Assembly: GCA_003963305.1 (NCBI GenBank)
Contig: RXJR01000018.1
Span: forward strand, 62,001-126,000
Source: Candidatus Melainabacteria bacterium
Lineage (GTDB): Bacteria > Cyanobacteriota > Vampirovibrionia > Obscuribacterales > Obscuribacteraceae
Reading direction: 5' to 3'
DNA length: 64,000 bases
Made by a program: the position numbers and the translations under genes. The notes under the pieces were generated by a model. It searched no databases, had not been told where the DNA came from, and was given only the letters and a program-made list of their open reading frames with translations. Of this stretch, positions 15,428 to 23,814 are shown one piece after another (the first letter of the stretch is position 1; each line of letters begins with the position of its first letter).

Positions 15428-16582
15428 TCAGCCGAATAAGCCGATCGGGTCGAGGATTTTGTGTACGATGTCCTTTGGACTTTTCGGTGGTTTTACCAGG
15501 TTTTCAATTGGGTTTGATAATCTGCCGCTGCCGTCGTTGCCACCGAGTAGGTCGGTTGGGTTAGGAAGTCCAGACATGTTGAACGGGTTTGGTAAGCCGC
15601 TGTCACCGCTTTTGCCACCGAATAAATCTGCTGGGTTAGGAAGTCCAGACATGTTGAAGGGATTCGGCAGTCCAACACCAGATTTGCTATCCGAGCCGCC
15701 GAACATGTCGAATGGGTTTGGTAAGTGTGAAACGATGTCGGCTGGGTTCGGCAGTCCGCCGCCAGAGTTGCTATCCGAGCCGCCAAACATGTCGAATGGG
15801 TTTGGCAAGTGTGCAACTATGTCTGCTGGATTCGGCATCCCTGACTGAAAGTCGAGCGAATTTGGTAAGTTGAAAGATAGCGAAGGGCTGCGGTTCGTGT
15901 CACCAGATGGAGGATACTCTGATTGGTAATATGAACCTGGTTGTTGTGGTCCGTAATTTTGCCAATCAGGGGCGCTATTGTTGCCTTGCAGACTTGCAAT
16001 GCCGTCTCTTGTTTGATGTTGCCGATGGGCCACTTCTCTGATGCCTTTCTGCATCGCGTTGATCGCTCCTTCCGTATCACCTTCGCGCAAGAGCTGCTCC
16101 GCTTTCTGGATGTTTTGTGTACAGTCGGCTTCATTCACCATCGCTCTTTGAATTGTCTGGGAGCCGAAGCTCTGCCCTCCATCGCCGAGCTTTGCCAGCC
16201 CGGAATCGATCTTTCCACCCGCAGCGTTCAGATCTGTAGTTGCTTGTCTCAGATGCATCATGGCGCTGTCTATGTTTCCGAAGCTTGCATCTTGTATGGC
16301 ATTCATCAGATCGTGGCGTGTGCGACTATCGCTCTTTATTCCGCGTTGCAGATCGCCGATGGCACCGCTAGTGGTATCGTGAGCTCCGAATATGGAGCCG
16401 GCGCTGTTTAGTTCGTTGTTCAACTGCGCATCCGTTTTCGTGCTGTCAGGTGTAGCTTTGTTTGTGAATACGCAGCTGTATATGTGTATTGAGTTGTTGT
16501 AGGCTTCCGTCGCTGCATGTGCCACCGAATTGTCATTGGTGGCGGCACTCTCAGAACCGCGTATGCCTCTGTCTGAAACCAT
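15428..16582 (-). CDS. Repeat protein with NPF-rich C-terminus
   Basis: A 384-residue product with no recognised family. The N-terminal half (about 1-210) is helical, with a MHLRQATTDLNAAGGKIDSGL and AEQLLREGDTEGAINAMQKGI pattern that looks like weak helical-hairpin repeats. The C-terminal half is built of near-identical units LPNPFDMFGGSDS / LPNPADIVSHLPNPF / LPNPFNMSGLPNPADLFGG. No signal peptide or membrane helix is seen. The ATG at 16582 lies seven bases behind GGAGGA, which rules out the upstream frame extension to 16633. A terminator follows. Confidence 0.6.
   Translation of the reverse strand: MVSDRGIRGSESAATNDNSVAHAATEAYNNSIHIYSCVFTNKATPDSTKTDAQLNNELNSAGSIFGAHDTTSGAIGDLQRGIKSDSRTRHDLMNAIQDASFGNIDSAMMHLRQATTDLNAAGGKIDSGLAKLGDGGQSFGSQTIQRAMVNEADCTQNIQKAEQLLREGDTEGAINAMQKGIREVAHRQHQTRDGIASLQGNNSAPDWQNYGPQQPGSYYQSEYPPSGDTNRSPSLSFNLPNSLDFQSGMPNPADIVAHLPNPFDMFGGSDSNSGGGLPNPADIVSHLPNPFDMFGGSDSKSGVGLPNPFNMSGLPNPADLFGGKSGDSGLPNPFNMSGLPNPTDLLGGNDGSGRLSNPIENLVKPPKSPKDIVHKILDPIGLFG
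15530..15840 (-). repeat. Coding repeats LPNPFD/LPNPAD
   Basis: About six imperfect copies of a 36-57 bp unit encoding LPNPF(D/N)M or LPNPADI blocks; the block at about 15690-15760 and that at about 15770-15840 are nearly identical in DNA. The unequal unit length suggests several rounds of duplication. Confidence 0.75.
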
Positions 16583-16824
16583 GGTAAATTCCTCCGGGGT
16601 GAAGCGGAAAGTGAGCGGGCAACTCGCAGTCATCTCCTGTGAGCGTCACGTCGACGCGCAGGCGAAATGAGTCCGCAAAGCGGCGTGCTGTTTAGTAAGT
16701 GAATTTCGAGGGGCTAATGAACCGAACCAGTGAAAGCAATATACGCTTTATGGTGTGACCACGGCATGACCAATGACCGACCGGAACAAGTCGTGTTCGA
16801 ACAAAGAGATGCGGACTGTTGCAA

Positions 16825-17448
16825 TTAGTCCTTTGAGCTCGAAGCGGAATTGGTATTCTCACGATTCGGGCCATATAAGACGTTGTAATCGAAAGTGAAT
16901 TCAATTGTCACTTCAGGTGGAGCACCGGCTGGGAGCGGCTTGAAGTTGGGAGCTGCATTTTCGACGGCATTAATCGCGGCCTGATCGGCTACCGCTACTC
17001 CGCAACTCTTCAAAACTTTCAGATTAGACAGTTCACCGCCTCTGTCGATATTGAACCGAACAACGACGCGCCTCGACTCTTGCCTCTGTGGAGGGAACCA
17101 CGACCGTTTTATGTTGCGTTGCAAATTAGCCATGTAAGGACCAAAGTCAACATCGACCGCTGGTGCCTGTTTAACAGGTGCGGGCGCAACAGAGTGAACG
17201 TTTGATGGCTGGCTTAGATTGATCAGCGCAAAGATGCCGAGTCCCATGGCTGCCAGCATGGATACTTCGCCCAGGTGACGACTTACTTTGTGGCGCTGCT
17301 CGGTAGCCGTCGGTTTGGGCTTGTACTCACCCAGCTTGTCGCTTGCATTGAGCCATTCTTCCTCTGACGCATGTGGATTACCCAGTGTGTTGACCAGCTC
17401 TTCGTGTTGCGAGTTCTGGGATTCCTTGCGATTAAAGAGTGGCAGCAT
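16825..17448 (-). CDS. TonB-like energy transducer
   Basis: 207 residues. A cytoplasmic N-terminal part of about 60 residues precedes one membrane helix (about 64-82, LGEVSMLAAMGLGIFALINL), a short Pro-rich linker (SVAPAPVKQAPAVDVDFGP) and a C-terminal TonB domain (about 105-195) with YMANLQRNIKRSWFPP, VVVRFNIDRGGELSNLKVLKSCG and AAINAVENAAPNFKPLPAG. The long N-terminal part before the helix is not typical of TonB. No ExbB/ExbD or receptor lies beside it, so its partner is unknown. The start lies behind GGGGGAT. Confidence 0.8.
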   Translation of the reverse strand: MLPLFNRKESQNSQHEELVNTLGNPHASEEEWLNASDKLGEYKPKPTATEQRHKVSRHLGEVSMLAAMGLGIFALINLSQPSNVHSVAPAPVKQAPAVDVDFGPYMANLQRNIKRSWFPPQRQESRRVVVRFNIDRGGELSNLKVLKSCGVAVADQAAINAVENAAPNFKPLPAGAPPEVTIEFTFDYNVLYGPNRENTNSASSSKD

Positions 17449-17780
17449 TGATAATCCCCCAAATGGAAATATATATTTCCATCATCCCCGCATAAGCCGG
17501 AAAATCAACTAGGCAAACCCCTGGATTTCACTGTGTCGAAAAGATTTTTCTGACAGAGATCGACAGTTTTACGAATGTGGCAATCTGGAAGGTGCAAACC
17601 CTACCTTAAACAATGCATTTCGCCCTTTACCGATGTCATCGCACGTTGTGTTAATATCGAGCCACGTCACACTCACTGTCCAACACGGTGCACTAATGCG
17701 TGCAGGATGAGACAGGGTCGGTGCTTTTGCGGACGGGAGCACCGATAAGGCTGACGTTCCTGGTGTTCGAATACAGGTGG
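17449..17780. other. Intergenic region before the MOSC gene
   Basis: This divergent gap holds the promoter regions of the TonB-like and MOSC genes. An open frame continues upstream of 17781 to a GTG at 17700, but its residues do not match the family. I see no RNA gene or strong repeat. Confidence 0.35.
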
Positions 17781-18452
17781 GTGATTTTGGAAACTGTAGC
17801 CAATACCGAGTCAAAAGCCGGAAAAATTCTGTGCTTGTGCGTGGGCATGCCGATTACGGTTGTTAGTCAGGGGCGTGAGGTCGTAACAGGAATATTCAAA
17901 AAACCTGTCCAGGGCGCAATTAAATTGAGAAAACTGAACCTTGACGGCGACGCGCAGGCTGATTTGACCGTACACGGCGGTCCAGACAAGGCAGTCTATA
18001 GTTACTCCGCTGAGCACTATCCCTGGTGGCGCGAACAAATGCCTGGTTTCGATTTTGAGTATGGGCAATTTGGCGAAAATTTGACCACACAAAATATGCT
18101 GGAAAGCGATGTCTGCATCGGAGACGAATTTCAAGTCGGCACTGCAGTCATTAAAGCCTCGCAACCCAGATTGCCGTGTTACAAACTGGGAGTGCGGTTT
18201 GGCCGCAACGATGTGATCAAGCGTTTTATGCAGAGCGGTTTCAGCGGAATTTATTTTTCCGTCGTTCAGGAAGGCGAGCTGTCTGTCGGTGACCGTATTG
18301 AGTTTTTGCGCAGCGACGGGCTTGGGATAAACGTTCGGGACGTCGCAAGTCTTTTTACTGGTCGCCACATGCGAAACCCTGACTTTATCAGGAGAGCGCT
18401 CGATTCGCAGTTAGCTGACCAGATGAAGTCGTTTATACGTTCCCTCGGCTAA
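17781..18452 (+). CDS. MOSC-domain protein (YiiM-like)
   Basis: A MOSC domain (the molybdenum-cofactor sulfurase C-terminal fold) fills the protein: GKILCLCVGMP start, LNLDGDAQADLTVHGGPDKAVYSYSAEHY, FGENLTT, VCIGDEFQVG and the hallmark Cys in QPRLPCYKLGVRFG. This is the YiiM subgroup, whose members act in Moco-dependent reduction or sulfur transfer. A roughly 60-residue C-terminal extension carries VRDVASLFTGRH, as in YiiM. The start at GTG 17781 is chosen because family members begin near KILCLCVG; 17700 is the alternative. A Moco operon lies 14 kb away. Confidence 0.85.
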   Translation: MILETVANTESKAGKILCLCVGMPITVVSQGREVVTGIFKKPVQGAIKLRKLNLDGDAQADLTVHGGPDKAVYSYSAEHYPWWREQMPGFDFEYGQFGENLTTQNMLESDVCIGDEFQVGTAVIKASQPRLPCYKLGVRFGRNDVIKRFMQSGFSGIYFSVVQEGELSVGDRIEFLRSDGLGINVRDVASLFTGRHMRNPDFIRRALDSQLADQMKSFIRSLG

Positions 18453-18472
18453 GCAATTCCGGCAAGGATGAG

Positions 18473-18508
18473 ACGAAGTCCGCTGCAATTGCTGCCGGCG
18501 GACTTCGT
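18473..18508. terminator. Strong bidirectional terminator hairpin
   Basis: A perfect 11-bp stem ACGAAGTCCGC / GCGGACTTCGT with a 14-base loop that contains its own small dyad (GCAATTGC). It sits between the convergent MOSC and TPR genes. Confidence 0.75.
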
Positions 18509-18544
18509 AGATTGGGTTGCTATTTCCTTCAGTGCATGCCGCTT

Positions 18545-20515
18545 CTACTGACGTTCTTCTTTCTGTTTCAGCTTCGCGACTTTGTCGTTCAGCTTGCCAA
18601 TCAAGTCAGTCAGTTTTTCCCGGTCGTGCTCAGTCAAATCTGTCGCTACAGCCAGGTAATACTGATATTGCTTGGCTGACTCGCTCAAGGTTGGAACTGA
18701 GTCTTCGGGACCTTCTTCAAGGGCTTCGGCGAGACCACGGCGTGCTGAGGGTAGCGCCGGGTCGTCTTTGATCGCTTCCCGAAATTTGGCGATGGCACCG
18801 TCCCACTGCCTTTTATGAGCGAGTTCGGCGGCGACAGCGGCTGCATCAGCTGCAGCTTTTCTCAAGTCTGCAACTTTCTTCAAACCTACTTGTCCGCGTT
18901 CAGGGTTTCCGCCCATCGCCAGAGATTTCTTGTAAGCCGCTTCTGCGCTGTCGAGAGAGCGAGTCAATGTTGCGATATCGGCAACGGCGTAGAGCTGTTT
19001 GGGATCCTTCAAATTGGTTGTTACCGCATTGAATTCATCCGCAGCTTTTTTGAATTGACCTTGCGTGGCGAGTACTTCTGCAAGTGCAACTCTTTCGCCG
19101 TCACAGGTCGGCTGAATGTTTGCATATTGAGCCTGAAACTCGGCGGCGCCGGAAAGTGATACCAATTTCGCTTTCGCCAGGCGCAACTCCATGTCGTCTG
19201 GGCTCAACTTGATCGCTTCATTCAAAGCTTTGTTGGCTGTGTCGTAGTCGTTCGAAGACAACATTGCGCCCACTGTGGCTTTTTGCGCTTTGAGGAAAAG
19301 TGCCTGGCTCAAGCCTTTGACGGCATTGTTGTCGTTGGCACTCATTGAGAGAATGGCGCGATAGCCCTTGATGGCGTCATCAGCGCGTTCGAGGCTGAGA
19401 TCGATGTCAGCGATGCGTTGGCGCAAGCTCAGGTCGTATGGTGATTGCGTCAGTCCAGAGCGCAAGTCTGCGAGGGCCAACTCAAGATCTCCACGCTGTT
19501 GGTGGATGTCAGCCATAGCTAAATAAGGTTCAGCGTTTTCAGGCTTGATTAGAGTGGAAAGCTGGAACTGTTGAAGCGCTGCCACTGTATTTCCCTGTGT
19601 GTTGTAGGCTTGACCGAGCGCCATTCTGACCGGCCAGCTATTGGGAAACTGGTATAGCGAGGTGTTCAATTCTTTGATGGCATCATCGATCTGACCTTGT
19701 TTCAAGAGGGTGGCGCCCAGTCCGTAATGCGCGGTTGAGTTGCCGGAGTTCAATGTGATGGCGCGTTTGAAGGCTTCCGAAGCTTCAGCAGGACTGTTCT
19801 GCGCCAGTCGGACCATTCCGAGCGATGAGTAGGCGTAGGACATATCGGGATTCATGATGGTCGCATTGGTCAGCTCAGAAGCCGCTTCATCATTGCGTCC
19901 CTGCTCTTTGTAAACCTGACCGAGTGCGTTGTGAGCGTCGGCGTTGGCTGGACCAAGTGTGGTCGCGCGTTTGGCGTAATCTTCGGCTTGTTTGAGTATA
20001 GAGTCTTTTTCATTGCGAATCGTTCCAGAAGACGATTGCAGGCGGTTAAGCATGACCATGGCCTTGCCTGCGTATGCGGTTGCGTTGTTCGGGTCTATGG
20101 CGATGACACGGTCGAACATAGTGTCGGCACTGTCCAGCTTGAACTCATTAGCCAGGGCCATGCCGAGCCCCAGCGTCGCCAGAACGTCGGTAGGGTTGCT
20201 TACCAGTGCCTCACGGAAAAGCCCTTCTGCGTCCGACCATTTGCCCTGCGAGAGCAACTTTTCGGCAGTGGTCATGTCGACCTTGATGCCGCCGCTCAAG
20301 ACCTGTGGGGCTCCTGAGCCCGTGGCGGAGGTCGATGTTGTGGTTGTCGATGTAGTCGATGTTGTTTTAGTGGAAGTCGTTGCGGCCGCACTGGGGAGCT
20401 TCTTCGCTGGTTGAGCTGGCTGAGTGCTCGGCACACCCGGAACTTGGGCTGTGGCGGTTGACGCGCTGAGAAGCAATCCAGATAAGGCTATAGCGAAAGA
20501 AAGAGTGCGGTTCAT
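18545..20515 (-). CDS. Exported TPR-repeat protein, 656 residues
   Basis: Signal peptide at residues 1-23 (SFAIALSGLLLSASTATA), then a Pro/Lys linker and a Ser/Thr-rich stretch of about 25 residues. From about residue 80 to 620 there are ten or more TPR units (for example LLSQGKWSDAEGLFREALV, NALGQVYKEQGRNDEAASE, YGLGATLLKQGQIDDAIKE). Near the C-terminus a charged coiled segment (DKVAKLKQKEER) closes the protein. The protein has no catalytic domain and should act as a periplasmic scaffold. It stands alone, ended by the hairpin above. Confidence 0.88.
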   Translation of the reverse strand: MNRTLSFAIALSGLLLSASTATAQVPGVPSTQPAQPAKKLPSAAATTSTKTTSTTSTTTTSTSATGSGAPQVLSGGIKVDMTTAEKLLSQGKWSDAEGLFREALVSNPTDVLATLGLGMALANEFKLDSADTMFDRVIAIDPNNATAYAGKAMVMLNRLQSSSGTIRNEKDSILKQAEDYAKRATTLGPANADAHNALGQVYKEQGRNDEAASELTNATIMNPDMSYAYSSLGMVRLAQNSPAEASEAFKRAITLNSGNSTAHYGLGATLLKQGQIDDAIKELNTSLYQFPNSWPVRMALGQAYNTQGNTVAALQQFQLSTLIKPENAEPYLAMADIHQQRGDLELALADLRSGLTQSPYDLSLRQRIADIDLSLERADDAIKGYRAILSMSANDNNAVKGLSQALFLKAQKATVGAMLSSNDYDTANKALNEAIKLSPDDMELRLAKAKLVSLSGAAEFQAQYANIQPTCDGERVALAEVLATQGQFKKAADEFNAVTTNLKDPKQLYAVADIATLTRSLDSAEAAYKKSLAMGGNPERGQVGLKKVADLRKAAADAAAVAAELAHKRQWDGAIAKFREAIKDDPALPSARRGLAEALEEGPEDSVPTLSESAKQYQYYLAVATDLTEHDREKLTDLIGKLNDKVAKLKQKEERQ

Positions 20516-20734
20516 AATGTGCTCCGAGTACCTTGAAACCGGTCTATTTTACTGCTCGGAGCGTGACTTTTGACCCGATGCCATGATGTTCTTAACAATA
20601 GCCGCTTGCTGTCTGTGCATTGTTGCTTCGCACTGTCTGCGGTGGCAAATTGACTTTCCTGGCTCAGCATTAAGACACACTTCTACTTCGAGCACCGATT
20701 CGCCTTTTCATTTCTAACTAGTTTTCGGAGCGGC

Positions 20735-20763
20735 TTGACACATTGAGGATATTTCGATAATAT
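20735..20763 (+). promoter_or_regulatory. arsR promoter, near-consensus
   Basis: TTGACA at 20735-20740, a 17-base spacer and TAATAT at 20758-20763. Transcription should begin near 20770, at or next to the arsR ATG at 20771, so the message may have no leader. Confidence 0.75.
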
Positions 20764-20772
20764 TGGAAATAT
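20749..20772. promoter_or_regulatory. Putative ArsR operator
   Basis: ATATTTC (20749-20755) and GAAATAT (20766-20772) form an inverted repeat with a ten-base spacer that covers the -10 box and the start codon. ArsR-family repressors bind such AT-rich dyads at their own promoters. Confidence 0.6.
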
Positions 20773-21073
20773 GAAAGCGAAAGACGCAGTCCGGGCATTA
20801 TCTGCCCTGGCTCAGGAATCACGTTTGGAAGTATTCAGGCTGCTCGTGCGCAGGGGCCCCAGCGGACTGGCAGCCGGTGAGTTGAGCGAGACGCTAGGTC
20901 TTCCTCCAGCAACGATGTCCTTCCATCTGAAGGAACTATCAAACGCTGGATTGATCAGCTCTCGGCGTGAAAGCCGCTCGATCATCTATTCAGCGGATTT
21001 TGCACACATGAAAGACCTGATCGATTTTCTGCTTGAGAATTGTTGTTCAGACAATGGAGGCAAATGCCAATGA
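20771..21073 (+). CDS. arsR: ArsR-family arsenic-responsive repressor
   Basis: A 100-residue ArsR/SmtB winged helix. LSALAQESRLEVFRLLVRRGP is the typical first helix pair, LSETLGLPPATMSFHLKELSNAGLI the recognition helix and SRRESRSIIYSAD the wing. The metalloid site seems to be C-terminal: ENCCSDNGGKCQ carries a Cys pair and a third Cys, unlike the E. coli type with Cys in the recognition helix. It is the first gene of an arsenic operon and should repress it until As(III) or methylarsenite binds. The stop overlaps the next start (ATGA). Confidence 0.93.
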   Translation: MKAKDAVRALSALAQESRLEVFRLLVRRGPSGLAAGELSETLGLPPATMSFHLKELSNAGLISSRRESRSIIYSADFAHMKDLIDFLLENCCSDNGGKCQ

Positions 21074-21606
21074 AAAGGTTTCACGTTCATGTCGCTGTAA
21101 GTGACTTAGAACAATCTATCCAGTTCTATTCGATCCTTTTTAACACAGAGCCTTCGGTCAGGAAGGATGATTATGCAAAATGGATGCTCGATGATCCACG
21201 GATCAACTTCGCGATCTCGAAACGTGCAGCGCAACCCGGTCTCGATCACTTGGGAATTCAAGTTGACGACGAAGGAGCACTAGAAGAAATAACATTTAGA
21301 CTAAAACAAGCCAACCAAAAGGTTCTCGAACAAGAGAAAACTACTTGCTGCTATGCAAAATCTGATAAGACATGGGCGCACGATCCGCAAGGAATCGCCT
21401 GGGAATCGTTCTACACGATTGGTGAAGCAACCACCTACGGCGAAGATGTGCAATTGCTGCGTGAGAGTAATGCTGCTTGCTGCTCTCCGGCAGTTGAAGA
21501 AGCGATACCCGTGCAATTGACTCGCGAAAGCAAAGCCGCGTGCTGTGCTCCAGAAGCACCGGAAGTAGTACCAGTTCAAATTTCGAAAAAAGGATGCTGC
21601 AATTGA
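21070..21606 (+). CDS. arsI: ArsI-type glyoxalase-fold C-As lyase with Cys-pair tail
   Basis: Residues 1-125 match the ArsI/CadI vicinal-oxygen-chelate family: MKRFHVHVAVSDLEQSIQFY, YAKWMLDDPRINFAIS, GLDHLGIQVDD, TTCCYAKSDKTW and DPQGIAWESF. The Fe(II) ligands His and Glu and the Cys pair that holds methylarsenite are present. ArsI cleaves the carbon-arsenic bond of trivalent methyl- or aromatic arsenicals. A tail of about 55 residues carries three Cys pairs in a repeat (VQLLRESNAACCSP, VQLTRESKAACCAP, VQISKKGCCN). The ATG at 21070 overlaps the arsR stop, with GGAGG nine bases upstream. Confidence 0.9.
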   Translation: MKRFHVHVAVSDLEQSIQFYSILFNTEPSVRKDDYAKWMLDDPRINFAISKRAAQPGLDHLGIQVDDEGALEEITFRLKQANQKVLEQEKTTCCYAKSDKTWAHDPQGIAWESFYTIGEATTYGEDVQLLRESNAACCSPAVEEAIPVQLTRESKAACCAPEAPEVVPVQISKKGCCN

Positions 21607-22001
21607 AGGTTCTATTCATTTGTATAGAGAATAGTTGTCGCAGCCAAATAGCTGAAGGCTTCGGAAGACGACTGGGACTTGAGGCTGAAAGCGCCGGTAT
21701 AAAGGCCGGCGCCGGCGTTAACCCAGATGCTGTAAAAGTGATGGACGAGATCGGCGTCGACATATCGAAGCAGTACTCCAAGGCCATCGACAACGAAAAG
21801 CTCGGTAACTATGATGCAATCATTTCGATGTGCTCCGTGAAAACTGCCGACTTCTGTCCCTCAACATTCATTGGCACGCAAGCCAATTGGAACGTTGAAG
21901 ATCCCAAAGGGCAGCCGCTTGATGTGTTCCGGCGGGTGCGTGACGAGATAAAGTCTAAGGTCGAAGAACTGGCTAAAGAAAAGTGCCCAAGTAAATCGTG
22001 A
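21603..22001 (+). CDS. arsC: Arsenate reductase, low-molecular-weight phosphatase type
   Basis: The 132-residue product belongs to the thioredoxin-coupled ArsC family. KVLFICIENSCRSQIAEGF gives the P-loop (C-x5-R-S), and MCSVKTADFCP holds the two further redox Cys residues; ANWNVEDPKGQP has the general-acid Asp. It reduces As(V) to As(III) for export by the next gene. A TTG at 21603 overlapping the arsI stop is preferred because family members start with MKVLF; an ATG at 21594 would add three residues. Translational coupling to arsI is likely. Confidence 0.9.
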   Translation: MKVLFICIENSCRSQIAEGFGRRLGLEAESAGIKAGAGVNPDAVKVMDEIGVDISKQYSKAIDNEKLGNYDAIISMCSVKTADFCPSTFIGTQANWNVEDPKGQPLDVFRRVRDEIKSKVEELAKEKCPSKS

Positions 22002-22142
22002 GAAAAGCAAGGAACTCGCATCAGCAATTAAGTTCTGTCGTGATCGCGCAGAGCTGACTGCCGTTGGCAATATTTGGAGCGCACTCGCCCTTCGCATGAA
22101 CAAATCATTTGCGACACCTTAGAAACGCCGGAGACTTAGTAA

Positions 22143-23225
22143 ATGACCAGTCAAGCAGAAGCGAATGGAAAAAATAAAAATCCTGAGTCGACGATCGGCT
22201 TCTTTGAGCGTTGGCTGACGCTTTGGGTTTTTCTCTGCATCGCTGCAGGTATTATTCTTGGTCAACTTCTGCCTGAACCAGTCAAGTTCATCGGGTCTCT
22301 TGAAGTTGCCAGAGTGAACATTCCGGTCGGTGTGCTGATTTGGCTGATGATTATACCGATGCTGTTGAAAATCGACTTCGGCGCTCTCGGCCAAGTAAGG
22401 GAACATTGGAAAGGCATAGCCGTAACGCTCTTCATAAACTGGGCAGTCAAGCCCTTTTCCATGGCTCTTCTCGCATATGTATTTATACGCGTTCTTTTTG
22501 CTCCGTTTTTACCTGCGGATCAACTTGATAGCTATGTTGCCGGTCTGATACTTCTTGCTGCTGCACCATGCACGGCCATGGTCTTCGTCTGGAGCCAACT
22601 CACGAAGGGCGATCCGTATTTTACTCTTTCGCAAGTTGCCGTAAACGACGTTATTATGATATTTGCGTTCGCGCCAATCGTCGGGCTTTTGTTGGGACTC
22701 TCATCAATAAGTGTGCCGTGGGACACTCTGCTCATTTCTGTTGGACTGTACATCCTGATCCCGGTCATCATTGCGCAAGCATGGCGAGGTACATTGTTGA
22801 AGCAAGGACAGAGCGCATTTGATAAAACGCTTACGTTCCTTCACCCCGTTTCGCTCTCCGCATTGTTAATTACGCTCATTCTATTGTTTGCATTTCAGGG
22901 CGAGGCAATACTCAAACAACCGCTCGTCATCGCTATGCTTGCGGTGCCGATTCTGATTCAGGTTTTCGTCAACTCCTCAATCGCTTATTTATTGAATAAG
23001 AAGCTCGGTGTTGCGCACTCCGTTGCGTGCCCATCCGCCTTAATCGGCGCAAGCAATTTCTTCGAGCTTGCCGTCGCAACAGCAATCAGCCTCTTCGGCT
23101 TCCATTCCGGCGCTGCTCTGGCCACCGTAGTCGGCGTCTTAATTGAAGTGCCGGTTATGCTCGGCGTAGTTCGCATCGTCAATAGTAGTAAAAGCTGGTA
23201 TGAACAAGGACTTGTGCATAGGTAG
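22143..23225 (+). CDS. acr3: ACR3-family arsenite efflux permease
   Basis: An ACR3 (BASS superfamily) carrier with about ten membrane helices, 360 residues. Typical signatures are WLTLWVFLCIAAGIILGQLLP, MIIPMLLKIDFGALG, NWAVKPFSMALLAY, the CTAMVFVWSQLTKGDP helix with the conserved Cys of the As(III) path, and ACPSALIGASNFFELAVA. It exports arsenite made by ArsC or freed by ArsI. A 141-base gap separates it from arsC without a clear terminator, so it is probably in the same operon. It faces a GNAT gene two bases away. Confidence 0.94.
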   Translation: MTSQAEANGKNKNPESTIGFFERWLTLWVFLCIAAGIILGQLLPEPVKFIGSLEVARVNIPVGVLIWLMIIPMLLKIDFGALGQVREHWKGIAVTLFINWAVKPFSMALLAYVFIRVLFAPFLPADQLDSYVAGLILLAAAPCTAMVFVWSQLTKGDPYFTLSQVAVNDVIMIFAFAPIVGLLLGLSSISVPWDTLLISVGLYILIPVIIAQAWRGTLLKQGQSAFDKTLTFLHPVSLSALLITLILLFAFQGEAILKQPLVIAMLAVPILIQVFVNSSIAYLLNKKLGVAHSVACPSALIGASNFFELAVATAISLFGFHSGAALATVVGVLIEVPVMLGVVRIVNSSKSWYEQGLVHR

Positions 23226-23227
23226 AT

Positions 23228-23764
23228 TCAATTTTTCTCTGCGGCGCCAAGTGGTTCCCACTGGTCGCGGGTAATCGAATAGACCTGACATTCTATGGTG
23301 TCGAATATGGTGGTGCGTTCGAGCGTCATCCCAATATTTTTTGCCACGCCCTGTGATGCTAGATTCAGTGGGTGGATAATCGAAATAATTTTTGGGTAGC
23401 TCAGTTCTCTAAAGCCATAGTCGCGAAAGGCTAAAGCTGCTTCGGTTCCCAGCCCGCCCCGCCAGAAAAATTTATCGAGCATATAACCGACTTCGGGAAA
23501 TATTTCCCCTTCGATTTCTTGCAATACAATCCCGCATCGACCAATGAATTTGTTCTCGCGTTTGTGAATTGCTGCCATAAGACAAACTTGTTCGGTTTCG
23601 TATTTCTTTTGATACGTTTTAATTGATTCGCGCGTTTCTTCACGCGTGCGTGTTCTCGGGTAATAGCGCATTACATCCGGGTCTGCATAGAGGGCGGCCA
23701 GTGCGTCGAGATCGTCGTCAGTTATTCTGCGAAAAAGTATGCGCTCCGACTCAATTGTTTTCAT
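23228..23764 (-). CDS. GNAT acetyltransferase, RimJ/RimL-like
   Basis: 178 residues with the RimJ/RimL pattern: SERILFRRITDDDLDALAALYADPDVMRYYP at the start, FIGRCGIVLQEIEGE, EVGYMLDKFFWRGGLGTEAALAFRDYGF (acetyl-CoA loop) and HPLNLASQGVAKNIGM. The substrate is unknown. It begins 50 bases after the kmo stop on the same strand, so it may be read with the kynurenine operon, but no functional tie is known. Confidence 0.85.
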   Translation of the reverse strand: MKTIESERILFRRITDDDLDALAALYADPDVMRYYPRTRTREETRESIKTYQKKYETEQVCLMAAIHKRENKFIGRCGIVLQEIEGEIFPEVGYMLDKFFWRGGLGTEAALAFRDYGFRELSYPKIISIIHPLNLASQGVAKNIGMTLERTTIFDTIECQVYSITRDQWEPLGAAEKN

Positions 23765-23814
23765 AGCGACCTCGAGCGTTCTGAATTGTGTGCCTTCAGC
23801 GGTTTATTTGGCTT

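Noticed and set aside
15096-15848. 250-codon forward frame over the terminator and repeat gene
   Set aside because: It crosses a strong terminator and reads the antisense of the LPNPF repeats; no start signal.
17755-17785. Possible tRNA T-arm (GTTCGAATAC)
   Set aside because: No acceptor stem, D-arm or anticodon arm can be built around it.
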